A DNA stretch of 15,489 nt, taken from positions 1 through 15,489 of the forward strand of contig JAIRKV010000181.1 in the NCBI GenBank assembly GCA_031259935.1. Direction: 5' to 3'. The notes beneath the pieces were generated by a model that did not search any database, had not been told where the DNA came from, and was given only the letters and a program-made list of their open reading frames with translations. Made by a program: the position numbers and the translations under genes. How positions within the stretch are numbered: position 1 is the first letter of the stretch; the number at the start of each line of letters is the position of its first letter. Below are positions 8,001 through 14,321 of the stretch, piece by piece. The DNA is from Prevotellaceae bacterium (lineage in GTDB: Bacteria; Bacteroidota; Bacteroidia; Bacteroidales; UBA932).

Positions 8001-8830
8001 GGCGATTTCAGCCATTCCTGTTTTGTATATCTGAGTCGATTCTGGTCTGTCAAATATGAGTTTGTGTTTAAGCAAATCAGATATTCGTGAGCGTCTGCAT
8101 CATCTTCGTTTATAAAATGCACATCGTTTGATGCAATGATTTTAATATTGTGTTTCTCTGCAAGTTTCAGAATTTCGGCGTTTACGGTTTTCTGTTTTTC
8201 GTAAGTACCTGTATCTGCATTTTTGCGATTTGTTTTATGTCGTTGAAGTTCAAAATAATAATCATCACCAAAAATATTTTTAAACCACATTGCTGATTTT
8301 TCGGCGGCATCAATATCGCCTTTCATAATAAGTTGAGGAATTTCGCCTCCGAGACATGCCGAGCAAACTATTAATCCTTCGTGATACTGTTCGAGAATGT
8401 TTTTATCGATACGCGGACGGTAATATTCGCCATCTATCCACGAAATCGAAACAAGTTTGCAAAGATTTTCATATCCTTTTTTGTTTTTTGCCAGCAAAAT
8501 CAAGTGATAACCGCTTTGGTCAACAATTTGTTCTTTGCCTGTTACGGGATTTATTTTCTTGAAATTCTTGTCTTTATCATACAGCGTGCGGCGTGCGCAG
8601 TAAGCCTCAACGCCAATGATGGCTTTAAACTGTCTGTCGGCAGGCAAAGATTCGTTTTTTGTTTTTACATAATCTACAAATTCTTTTATTCCAAACATAT
8701 TTCCATGGTCGGTTACGGCAACGGCGTTCATTCCGTCGCTTATCGCCTTATCAACCAGTGCAGGAATTTTCGACATGCCATCGAGTATGGAATATTCCGT
8801 ATGAACGTGTAAATGTGTAAAGTCTGTCAT
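5072..8830 (-). CDS. dnaE: DNA polymerase III subunit alpha (DnaE)
   Basis: DnaE is the catalytic subunit of the replicative DNA polymerase. The 1252-residue length fits Bacteroidetes DnaE. The N-terminal PHP domain (about 1-280) keeps its metal-binding motifs: HVHTEYS after residue 7, VTDHGN near 40, and SNDVHF. The polymerase domain has GPGRGSAAGS, PDIDIDFDDEGR near residue 467 with two catalytic Asp, and the third Asp in KMDFLGL near 634. The segments RQTGVHACGIIIG, NALYRPGPM and FNKSHATCYSK are also typical. A helix-hairpin-helix region follows near 900-960, and an OB fold lies at about 1070-1145. The intact PHP site raises the possibility of intrinsic 3'-5' proofreading, as in other PHP-active DnaE proteins; this is inference. 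The frame is continuous. No clear promoter or Shine-Dalgarno is seen upstream. Confidence 0.98.
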   Translation of the reverse strand: MTDFTHLHVHTEYSILDGMSKIPALVDKAISDGMNAVAVTDHGNMFGIKEFVDYVKTKNESLPADRQFKAIIGVEAYCARRTLYDKDKNFKKINPVTGKEQIVDQSGYHLILLAKNKKGYENLCKLVSISWIDGEYYRPRIDKNILEQYHEGLIVCSACLGGEIPQLIMKGDIDAAEKSAMWFKNIFGDDYYFELQRHKTNRKNADTGTYEKQKTVNAEILKLAEKHNIKIIASNDVHFINEDDADAHEYLICLNTNSYLTDQNRLRYTKQEWLKSPEEMEKLFSDIPEALFNTREIADKIESYNIDSDAIMPVFPIPEEFGTEEDYKKKYSRDDLIAEFETEESNRGRIEKLGGFDNAYRIKLEADYLCKLTLKGASERYGDNITDEIMERINFELDVIKKMGYPGYFLIVQDFIQAAREMNVSVGPGRGSAAGSVVSYCLKITDINPLEYDLLFERFLNPDRISLPDIDIDFDDEGRAKVLKWVTEKYGKEKVAHIITYGTMATKSSIKDVARVQQLPLEQAEQLTKMIPDRFVEDKDGNVPKITIKNCIEFVPEFKKIAESGNEEIANVLRFAEKLEGTVRQTGVHACGIIIGADELTKFVPLSTAKDKSLNEDVIVTQYEGSVIENIGLIKMDFLGLKTLSIIRETLSNIKKTKGIDIDIENIPLDDKDTYNLFSTGQTIGTFQFESPGMQKYLRELKPTKFEDLIAMNALYRPGPMQYIPSFINRKHGREKIEYDFPVMESRLKDTYGITVYQEQVMLLSRDIAGFTRGESDELRKAMGKKLKEKMASLREKFLAGAEKNGFGPKEKLEKIWNDWTEFAKYAFNKSHATCYSKIAYQTAYLKAHYPAEFMAAVLTSNISDIKEVSKFMEECKSAGIKVLPPSVNESDMTFTVNKDGNIRFGLAAVKGVGATAAENIINVRQTDSFSDIFDFISRINLTAVNRRTIESLVLSGGFDEFTEIRRPQFYAKNEKDEIFIDTLMRYGNLVQLDKAGGTLSLFGDDHKANTVKPLIPFAEDWSDLETLTREKDLIGIYLSSHPLDPYKMEINLLCNIQVNDLTDLSQFKNKKICFAGIVTESKELITKKGKPFGRISIEDYSGTYSFSMFDKEWIENKNYFTLNYFLFFRGIVTERKKFVRKDANGNEIENNDLPVFDIRFEKIMMLHDVRKDLITDMEIILPLERINANFTKETNKQVSKNKGDKKLSFVIFDEEKNINIERISRKYKINVSDELLKYLNENYINYKINVI

Positions 8831-9312
8831 TTTATCTGTATATTTTAATATGTTTTTATTTATTTCAGCAGAATCAGATTAAGAGTGCGAATATACAAAT
8901 AAAATATTGCCGGCGACTTAAATTCGGTCGATTAGTTTTCAACATATTATTATCAGGTTTTGTATTTTTTTGAAACACTAACATTTGTGTTTTAAAAAAT
9001 ATCATTGAATTTAAAATTTGAAAAAGCGAATTGCAGATTATTTTTTCTAACGGCAACGCAACAGGACGTCATTGCGAACGAAGCGGAGTTAATCCAGAAA
9101 TAAACCGTAATTGCAAAAAAATAAACGCCGAAGCACACAAAAAAACCTTATTCCCACTTTATTTCAAATGCAAAACAACCTTATATCAAAGCGGTATCAC
9201 AATAACCTAAAATGTAAAGATATTTTATTGATAATCAGTTTATACAAATTGCATTTTGATAGCAGTTTGGTATAAGTATGAAAAACGGATATAATTGTTA
9301 ATCTGTCTTTTG
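8831..9312. other. Intergenic region between dnaE and the glycan cluster
   Basis: These 482 bases hold the upstream region of dnaE (about 8831-8930), the right copy of the dispersed repeat (about 9063-9184), and AT-rich sequence after the GT32 gene. I find no supported gene and no clear terminator for the glycan operon. TTTATTTG on the minus strand (8896-8903) is only a poor match to a -7 element for dnaE. A 60-residue frame at 8874-9056 shows no protein-like features. Confidence 0.55.
9063..9184 (-). repeat. Dispersed intergenic repeat, right (inverted) copy
   Basis: Read on the minus strand, this copy runs ATAAGGTTGTTTTG (9184-9171), a GAAATAAAGTGGGAATAAGG-like block, ACGGTTTATTTCTGG, then an ending block GCAATGACGTCC (9064 end). 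The order and most bases match the plus-strand copy at 32-175. It lacks an internal segment of roughly 30 bases found in the left copy. Confidence 0.7.
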
Positions 9313-10110
9313 CTAAATTATATCAGGAAATATTTTTCTTATTAATAACTTTATTTTATAGTGCAGCATGGCAAAAAAACGTGAATTGGTGCATAACTTT
9401 TCATCGATTTTGTATATTAAAGACGTATGTTTGTTTAACCACGATGCATTGCATAAATGTAATGCATAGGAATTAATGCTTGCGCCGGTATAGGAAGAGG
9501 CAAAAACCTTTTGTGGATAAATCACAATATCATCTTTTAGTTTTTGCATAACGTTGTAATGTTCATCGTATTTGAAGCCGTAATATAAATGTGCATACTG
9601 AGCAAAAATATCGGGGCTGGTGTCGATGTTTACACTTCCATCCTCGCGCAGGCTAAAATCTGTTGAGTGATAATGTTCCATACACATTTTTATCCAGCCG
9701 TTTCCTTTTTCCGCACCAAGCACGGCAGCCTGAATTGCATTATATGAACAGCCGTATTTTTTGCTGTTTGTCCATGCTTTTGTTCCAACATGATGCTCGA
9801 TACTGCTGAATGCCGAATGTTGTAAAAATTTATCAAATCGCCTGAATACTTTCACATCCGAATCCAGATAAATGCCGCCTTCCGTATAAAGCGCATATAC
9901 GCGTATGTAATCTGCCGCAAATGCCCATTTACGCGCAGCGCAGGCATCTTCTACAAATTTAACGCTGTGAATATCAAACTTCTGCTTATCCCAAAGAATA
10001 ATTTCATAATCGGGCATTATTCGTTTCCATGAATCAACGCATTTCTGCAGTTTTTTTGGCAGCGGGTCGCCGCTCAACCAGCACCAGTGTATTTTTTTTG
10101 GTATTGCCAT
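9313..10110 (-). CDS. GT32-like glycosyltransferase with DXD motif
   Basis: The 265-residue protein looks like a capsular-polysaccharide or Och1-type sugar transferase of the DXD family (GT32-like), which moves a sugar from a nucleotide donor to a growing glycan at the inner membrane face. The start IPKKIHWCWLSGDPLPK is typical of the family. AADYIRVYALYTEGGIYLDSDV (65-86) carries the metal/nucleotide-binding DSD at 83-85. A His and Trp near the C-terminus (LHLCNASWLN) fit the family's late conserved motif. No membrane segment is obvious. It is the last gene of the minus-strand glycan cluster. Its first nine codons and upstream sequence exist in a second copy at 11279-11408, where they directly follow a GT2 gene, implying the two genes were once adjacent with a few bases between them. 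Donor and acceptor are unknown. Confidence 0.88.
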   Translation of the reverse strand: MAIPKKIHWCWLSGDPLPKKLQKCVDSWKRIMPDYEIILWDKQKFDIHSVKFVEDACAARKWAFAADYIRVYALYTEGGIYLDSDVKVFRRFDKFLQHSAFSSIEHHVGTKAWTNSKKYGCSYNAIQAAVLGAEKGNGWIKMCMEHYHSTDFSLREDGSVNIDTSPDIFAQYAHLYYGFKYDEHYNVMQKLKDDIVIYPQKVFASSYTGASINSYALHLCNASWLNKHTSLIYKIDEKLCTNSRFFAMLHYKIKLLIRKIFPDII

Positions 10111-10217
10111 TACTTTAATTTTTATTAATATTAGTTTTTAATACTGATTTCCAGCAACTTATTTTTTCTGTCTTTCATAAATGAATATACTGTCAATCTT
10201 GAAATACTTGTCATTAA
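10089..10217 (-). repeat. Junction direct repeat, copy A (decayed GT2 end plus GT32 start)
   Basis: This is about 129 bases matching 11279-11408 with some six substitutions and one two-base length change. Read on the minus strand it begins with a remnant of the GT2 C-terminus (SRLTVYSFMKDRK), shifted out of frame by two missing T in a T-run, then the intergenic bases, then the first codons of the GT32 gene. Copy B has the intact GT2 end, so copy A holds the authentic GT32 start and a dead GT2 end. Confidence 0.9.
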
Positions 10218-10550
10218 TTCGATTTTATATTTTATTCATCATCTTCGAGCAGTATCCGTTTTTGCCGCGCAACAAACGAAAATCCGTTACCAAGTTCCAA
10301 AAGAAATGCTTGCAGATTGCTAATCATTGCGCTTTCCATATCTTTTTCGTAATACGACGAATCGCGATTCAATCCAAGAAATTCCAAAACCATCGGATCC
10401 TTAATGATTTCTGCCGGATTTTCGGGTATCCGTTCTCTGCGCGCTACTTCCAGAACGGATTTTTTATCGTTGCTCATCAGCAGACGCTCGTAAAGTCCCG
10501 AATTGATTTGTCGCTCCATTTCCCGTCCTGTCCATCCGTTATGCAGGGCT

Positions 10551-10841
10551 TCGTGTTCGTAATATTCTCGTTTGTCATTGTCATCTATTTGAATCAGAAG
10601 ACGATACTGCATCCAGTTGAATTGCGAACGCACTGCGTTCGCAATTGGATATGTTCGATAAAACTGTCTGCAAAAAGCCAATTGCCGATAAGAAAATCCG
10701 CTGCCGAATTCAGGTTCTATAGATGCTGCAAGATTACGAATCAGATAGCTGCCATATTCCGCTCTTTGTTCGCCTTGCTGTTCTTCAACAAATATTCGTT
10801 CGCCAAGTTTCCAGTACATCATAACCCGTTCAAAATTAACG
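10551..10841 (-). repeat. YhcG segment repeat, copy 1
   Basis: About 291 bases of the 10232-10933 frame recur at 10952-11270 in the same orientation at roughly nine-tenths identity by eye. The length difference is the extra 28-base palindromic unit in the other copy. Differences are scattered, for example AFCRQFY here against ERARQFY there, so the copies are not a fresh exact duplication. Confidence 0.85.
10620..10646. repeat. Perfect 27-base palindrome in YhcG copy 1
   Basis: The left arm AATTGCGAACGCA (10620-10632) is the exact reverse complement of TGCGTTCGCAATT (10634-10646) around a single C. It is coding on the minus strand (IANAVRSQF). Two variants with the same plan are in the second YhcG copy. 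Confidence 0.95.
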
Positions 10842-11020
10842 CTGCGTATTGCAATATTTCGCGATGTTGCAATAATGTTTCGTACGTCGGAAACAAAATT
10901 GTTGTTTAAGTGTATAATTTTTTCATTTTCCATATATCATCGATTTTGGTTTCGTATTCGTAATATTCTCGTTTGTCATTGTCATCTGTTTGAATCGGAA
11001 GACGATACTGCATCCTGTTG

Positions 11021-11047
11021 AATTGTGAACGCAGTGCGTTCACAATT
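11021..11047. repeat. Perfect 27-base palindrome, extra unit in YhcG copy 2
   Basis: The left arm AATTGTGAACGCA (11021-11033) is the exact reverse complement of TGCGTTCACAATT (11035-11047), around a G. Together with the C at 11048 it accounts for the 28 bases missing from copy 1 and for the frameshift of the chimeric frame. Confidence 0.95.
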
Positions 11048-11048
11048 C

Positions 11049-11075
11049 AATTGCGTCCGCACTGCGGACGCAATT
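11049..11075. repeat. Perfect 27-base palindrome, native-position unit in YhcG copy 2
   Basis: The left arm AATTGCGTCCGCA (11049-11061) is the exact reverse complement of TGCGGACGCAATT (11063-11075), around a C; one more pair (11048/11076) extends it. It sits where the single palindrome of copy 1 sits but differs in the AA/TT positions, which are TCC/GGA-type here, changed on both arms. Confidence 0.95.
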
Positions 11076-11278
11076 GGATATGTCCTGTAAAATTGTCTTG
11101 CTCGCTCCAACTGTCGATAAGAAAATCCGCTGCCGAATTCAGGTTCTATAGCAGATGCAAGATTACGAATCAGATAGCTGCCATATTCTGCTCTTTGTTC
11201 GCCTTGCTGTTCTTCAACAAATATTCGCTCGCCAAGTTTTCGGTACATCATAACCCGTTCAAAATTAACGCATTTCCG

Positions 11279-11408
11279 TATGTTTTTTGGTATTGCCATT
11301 ACTTTAATTTTTATTAATATGAGTTTTTAATATTGATTTCCAGCAATTTATTTTTTTTCTGTCTTTCATAAATGAAAATACTGTCAATCTTGAAATAATT
11401 GTCATCAA
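11279..11408 (-). repeat. Junction direct repeat, copy B (GT2 end plus GT32 start)
   Basis: This is about 130 bases matching 10089-10217. It contains the intact GT2 C-terminus and stop (11304), four intervening bases and the ATG at 11299 with codons MAIPKNI. After these codons the sequence switches into YhcG. The GT2 gene here is whole, so this copy holds the authentic GT2 end and only the first codons of GT32. Confidence 0.9.
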
Positions 11409-12170
11409 CAGGATAACGTTTATAATTATTCGATATAAACGGCTGTGTGTCTTTTTGTAATATGTTTGACGGCTTTGAAAAATCATTCCTAATCTGTAAC
11501 TGTTGTCTGAAAATGATTTTTTTTCCAAATGTATAATTTCTGCCTGAGGAACACTGTAAACTTTGTATCCTTCTTTTTTCACCCGATAAGTTAATTCCGA
11601 TTCTTCGTAATACATAAAAAAATCAGAATCAAAACCGTTTAATCTGTTAAAAAGCTCTGCCCGTATCATCAAATCCGCTCCTGTAATATATCCAACCTTT
11701 TTAGGTTTGTTTGTGCGGTTAAAGCACTTATTGTTTTGCATCAGTAATAAACGTTTGATTTCCTGCATGATGCATGGCATTTTTGAGTATGAATGTACAG
11801 GCTTTCTGTTTTCATCAAATAAATTTCCGCCACAAATGCCGACAGCAGGATTGCCATCTATAAAGTCGAAAAGTATTTTTATTGCATTGTTGATTAAAAC
11901 CGTATCGGAATTTAACAGCATTAAATATTTGCCTGTTGCCAGTTTTGCGCCCGAATTGTTTGCTTGCCCAAATCCGGTATTTTCGGAATTTTCAATAAAA
12001 ATTACGTTTTTAAATTCATCTTTTATCATTTGTTGAGAACCGTCTGTTGATGAATTATCTATTACAATAACTTCAAATTCAATATCTTTTGTATTATTAA
12101 ATATCGATTTCAGGCATTGTTTCAGCAGCGCTTTGGTATTGTAATTTACTATGATTATTGAGACATTCAT
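11304..12170 (-). CDS. GT2 glycosyltransferase, rhamnosyltransferase-like
   Basis: The 288-residue GT-A protein begins MNVSIIIVNYNTKALLKQCLKSI, the family 2 start. It has the nucleotide-binding VIVIDNSSTDGS (34-45), the metal-binding LLNSDT (86-90, DXD-like), and GADLMIRAELFNRLNGFDSDFFMYYEE with the likely catalytic acidic residues. This layout is seen in WbbL-like rhamnosyltransferases of O-antigen and capsule clusters; the actual sugar cannot be read. A hydrophobic stretch near the C-terminus (IIINVILLMTIISRL) may bind the membrane. Length is normal. Its 3' end lies in the duplicated junction, and the stop is four bases before the chimeric YhcG start, which suggests that GT32 was originally its translationally coupled neighbour. 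Confidence 0.93.
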   Translation of the reverse strand: MNVSIIIVNYNTKALLKQCLKSIFNNTKDIEFEVIVIDNSSTDGSQQMIKDEFKNVIFIENSENTGFGQANNSGAKLATGKYLMLLNSDTVLINNAIKILFDFIDGNPAVGICGGNLFDENRKPVHSYSKMPCIMQEIKRLLLMQNNKCFNRTNKPKKVGYITGADLMIRAELFNRLNGFDSDFFMYYEESELTYRVKKEGYKVYSVPQAEIIHLEKKSFSDNSYRLGMIFQSRQTYYKKTHSRLYRIIINVILLMTIISRLTVFSFMKDRKKINCWKSILKTHINKN

Positions 12171-12332
12171 TATATTAAATGTTATTTGCGATATATTTTA
12201 TAAATTAATGTTTAGGTATTCATAATCTGTATTTTATAATATTGTAAATATGTCTGAATTTGTGGCTGTTTATCCCTGTTTGTTTTAATCATTCCAAATT
12301 TACTCAGTGCGGTTATCATATCCATAACAATA

Positions 12333-13196
12333 TCATCTGCTGTTAGCAAAAAAACGAAAACGGATAATATTCATTTGACGAACTAAAAATGCTAATGGAC
12401 TTAAACAGAAATTTCCGAATTTATATTTCCATGAACGGTACGGATGGGCAATAATAATACGGGTTGCCTGTTGTTCTGCTCCTTTTAATCCACGTCTTTT
12501 ATAAGCTTCATATATTAAAATAACATGCCAAAACAGTGCTTTACCAAAACTGTTACTGTTGTTTGATATACCGCCATTGTGAACTCTGTATCTGTATAAT
12601 ATTTTATCTAAAAATAAAACCTGACCGACTTCATCTAATTTAAAATATAAATCCTGGTCAACGGCATGAGTAACATTGGGAGATATGCCTTCTGTTTTGT
12701 CGTATAATTGTTTTTTAAATGTAGCGTAATGATGTGGAGCATGGTCATTATAAGTCAGATAGGAATATCCTTGTGGAATTGTTTTATGTTTTGTTATTCC
12801 GTAGGGACGTAAACGGGAATTACATTTATAGCTTCGCGAGCCTATTAAACTGCATTGAGGATGTTGTATGTGTGCTTCTACCATGATTTCAAGCGCATTG
12901 GGAAGCAATTCATCATCCGAATCAAGAAATCCGCAGAGTTTGCCCGATGCAAGTTCTATACATCTGCGTTTTGTATAACCGCATCCTTTATTTACTTCAT
13001 TGTTAGCGATTTTAATATTATTATATCTTTTATACTGTTCTGTTATCTGTAGCGAATTGTCGGTAGAACAGTCATCAACCACAATAATTTCCCAATTCGT
13101 ATATGTTTGAACAAGAACGCTGTTGATGGCAGATTGGATATATTTTCCATTATTGTAATTGGCTATCAGTACTGAGAATAAAGGTTTTGTGTCCAT
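12333..13196 (-). CDS. GT2 glycosyltransferase
   Basis: The 287-residue family 2 glycosyltransferase shows FSVLIANYNNGKYIQSAINSV at the start, then IIVVDDCSTDNS (nucleotide binding) and LCGFLDSDDELLPNALE (the DXD metal site). Downstream, AVDQDLYFKLDEVG places the probable catalytic Asp, followed by YRVHNGGIS, as in many capsule and exopolysaccharide transferases. I chose the ATG at 13196; a longer frame uses TTG at 13220, would overlap the preceding gene and adds non-family residues. A gap of 136 bases separates it from the next GT2 gene downstream (after 12333), and 11 bases separate it from the broken methyltransferase upstream. Sugar specificity is unknown. Confidence 0.9.
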   Translation of the reverse strand: MDTKPLFSVLIANYNNGKYIQSAINSVLVQTYTNWEIIVVDDCSTDNSLQITEQYKRYNNIKIANNEVNKGCGYTKRRCIELASGKLCGFLDSDDELLPNALEIMVEAHIQHPQCSLIGSRSYKCNSRLRPYGITKHKTIPQGYSYLTYNDHAPHHYATFKKQLYDKTEGISPNVTHAVDQDLYFKLDEVGQVLFLDKILYRYRVHNGGISNNSNSFGKALFWHVILIYEAYKRRGLKGAEQQATRIIIAHPYRSWKYKFGNFCLSPLAFLVRQMNIIRFRFFANSR

Positions 13197-13207
13197 AATA
13201 AACAATA

Positions 13208-13564
13208 TTATTTTTTGCAAAAATAAATAATTCCATCTTTCCTGTCAAATCCCAACCGCTTTTGTTCGTCTTCCGGGAAAATATTGTATTTGTTTTTCTC
13301 GTCTGAACTTTTTGAAAAACACTCTTCGGGAGCAATATGCAGCAATTTTGTGCCATTGGTTATCAATTTGTCCTCTCTCTGAAAAAGAAAAAGCCAAAGT
13401 AACCGGTGCCGCTCCAAAGAGCCGCAAGATGGACAAAGGGCATTGAAACGTATCGGTTTGCCAAAAAACCAAAATGCAGAAAAATGCTTTCCACAGCAAG
13501 GACAATACACATTATTGCCTCTTAACAGCCATTTACGTAAATTTCGTGTGATTCCTAAATTCAT
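13208..13564 (-). pseudogene. Zinc-ribbon class I methyltransferase, frameshifted and internally deleted
   Basis: The 118-residue frame starts like a known family of SAM methyltransferases with an N-terminal zinc ribbon, common in glycan clusters: YCPCCGKHFSAFWFFGKP, then LCPSCGSLERHRLLWLFL, then LLHIAPEECFSK. After that it leaves the family sequence. Adding one base to the A-run just after CFSK restores KFRREKQIQYF, which resembles the expected continuation. The family's SAM-binding core (about 120-150 residues) is then absent, and the sequence resumes with what looks like the family C-terminus (RLGFDRKDGIIYFCKK). So I infer a one-base loss plus a large internal deletion. The product could fold only as a zinc ribbon. 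It sits between a GT2 gene and an intact methyltransferase in the glycan cluster. Comparison with family members is from memory. Confidence 0.7.
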
Positions 13565-13652
13565 ACTTTTCTGCTTAATATAAAAAACACATGATATGGA
13601 TTAAAGGGCGCCACATACCATTTTTCGACCGTAAAAAATTTTCTCATACTTT

Positions 13653-14321
13653 TTATACTTGTTTTTCAAAAATATAAAAATCGGCGAAAGATGTAATGTC
13701 AGGTTCATCTTCCTTGAACGGATATTTATTCGGAATATGTTCGATTAACTTGAAATTTGTTGCATTTTCGTCAATCCATTCGGTAAATTTTCTATGTCTC
13801 ACATGTGAGGCTTGACCATTGATTATTATTTGTTTATCATAATTTGAAGCATATATAATTACAAATTTCTTGGAAGAATGAAATAATCGTTCCATGTATC
13901 CCATAAAAGTTATATCTTCTACCAAATGAAAGATTACATCAAGACTCAATACTAAATCAGCCGTTTCGCAGATTTTATCAGACAGTAATTTAAATGTCTT
14001 ACTTTTATCATTTTTGAATATGTTTGCACAGCGTTTTACTGCCATAGGACTAATATCATACCCTGTGTATGAAGGAAAGTTAAAATATCTCAACTGATTT
14101 CCATCTCCACAACCAAATTCAATAACTGTTGAAATATTATTTTCTTTTATGAATTTATTAATTACTTCTGCTTTAAATACTGCTAAACGGTTATATGAAC
14201 CAGAGCCTGAATTTCCTCCTTTTTTGTATCGTGCAATCCAATATTGTTGAGAAGTAGTAAACACAAGTGGATTATAAATGCCTGCTTTTTTCAAAATCTT
14301 TTTAATTATTTTTTTTATCAT
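13653..14321 (-). CDS. Class I SAM-dependent methyltransferase
   Basis: The 222-residue protein has an N-terminal basic stretch (MIKKIIKKILKKAG), QYWIARYKKGGNSGSGSYNRL, and then the Rossmann SAM-binding motif I VIEFGCGDGNQL near residues 65-76. Motif II follows as YTGYDIS (aspartate binding the ribose) and motif IV as ADLVLSLDVIFHLVED. Length is typical of small-molecule or sugar methyltransferases in glycan clusters; the substrate is unknown but may be a glycan residue or its precursor. The start overlaps the end of the upstream glycosyltransferase by 20 bases (14302-14321), which supports co-transcription. A gap of 88 bases separates it from the decayed methyltransferase. I believe the family firmly, the role only by context. 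Confidence 0.85.
   Translation of the reverse strand: MIKKIIKKILKKAGIYNPLVFTTSQQYWIARYKKGGNSGSGSYNRLAVFKAEVINKFIKENNISTVIEFGCGDGNQLRYFNFPSYTGYDISPMAVKRCANIFKNDKSKTFKLLSDKICETADLVLSLDVIFHLVEDITFMGYMERLFHSSKKFVIIYASNYDKQIIINGQASHVRHRKFTEWIDENATNFKLIEHIPNKYPFKEDEPDITSFADFYIFEKQV

Larger units (their letters stand above)
10232..10933 (-). pseudogene. YhcG/DUF1016-family nuclease, lacking its PD-(D/E)XK catalytic domain
   Basis: This 233-residue frame matches the YhcG (DUF1016) family. The N-terminal winged-helix-like domain runs from about residue 15 (RNIAIRSVNFERVMMYWKLG) to about 125, and the linker contains LYERLLMSNDKKSV and KDPMVLEFLGL. It ends at FVARQKRILLEDDE, exactly where family members continue into the PD-(D/E)XK nuclease core; family length is usually about 330-380 residues. 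The catalytic part is therefore missing and the frame runs into a decayed GT2 remnant. YhcG-like proteins are linked to DNA repair and defence, but this product cannot be a nuclease; it could at most bind DNA or a partner. A perfect 27-base palindrome (10620-10646) lies in the codons for IANAVRSQF. ATG 10933 fits the family start. Confidence 0.85.
10952..11270 (-). repeat. YhcG segment repeat, copy 2
   Basis: This is the second copy of the 10551-10841 segment, in the same orientation, with one additional 28-base palindromic unit. Its left boundary falls near the TCGTATTCGTAATATTC block. Its right boundary falls at AAAATTAACG, where the sequence switches to the GT32-start copy. Confidence 0.85.
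10982..11299 (-). pseudogene. Chimeric YhcG/DUF1016 fragment starting with GT32 codons
   Basis: The 105-residue frame begins MAIPKNIRK, which is the GT32 gene start (MAIPKKIHW) from the duplicated junction. It then reads in frame into the YhcG N-terminal domain (CVNFERVMMYRKLGERI) and follows it to about QFYRTYPIASAVRTQLN. There an extra 28-base palindromic unit, not divisible by three, shifts the frame; the tail NCERTAFTIQQDAVSSSDSNR is out of frame and a stop follows. Without that unit the frame would rejoin the family sequence seen in the neighbouring copy. The start codon lies a few bases after the GT2 stop, so it may be translated by coupling, but as a protein it is only part of a winged-helix-like domain. 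I treat it as a broken gene. Confidence 0.85.

Noticed and set aside
10181..10909. 242-residue plus-strand frame
   Set aside because: It is antisense to the YhcG frame along most of its length; the minus strand encodes recognisable YhcG sequence.
10620..11076. CRISPR array or transcription terminator from the palindromes
   Set aside because: There is no regular spacing with spacers, no T-run, and the units lie inside coding frames.
10089..11408. Insertion sequence with transposase
   Set aside because: No transposase and no terminal inverted repeats are visible; the only genes inside are YhcG fragments.
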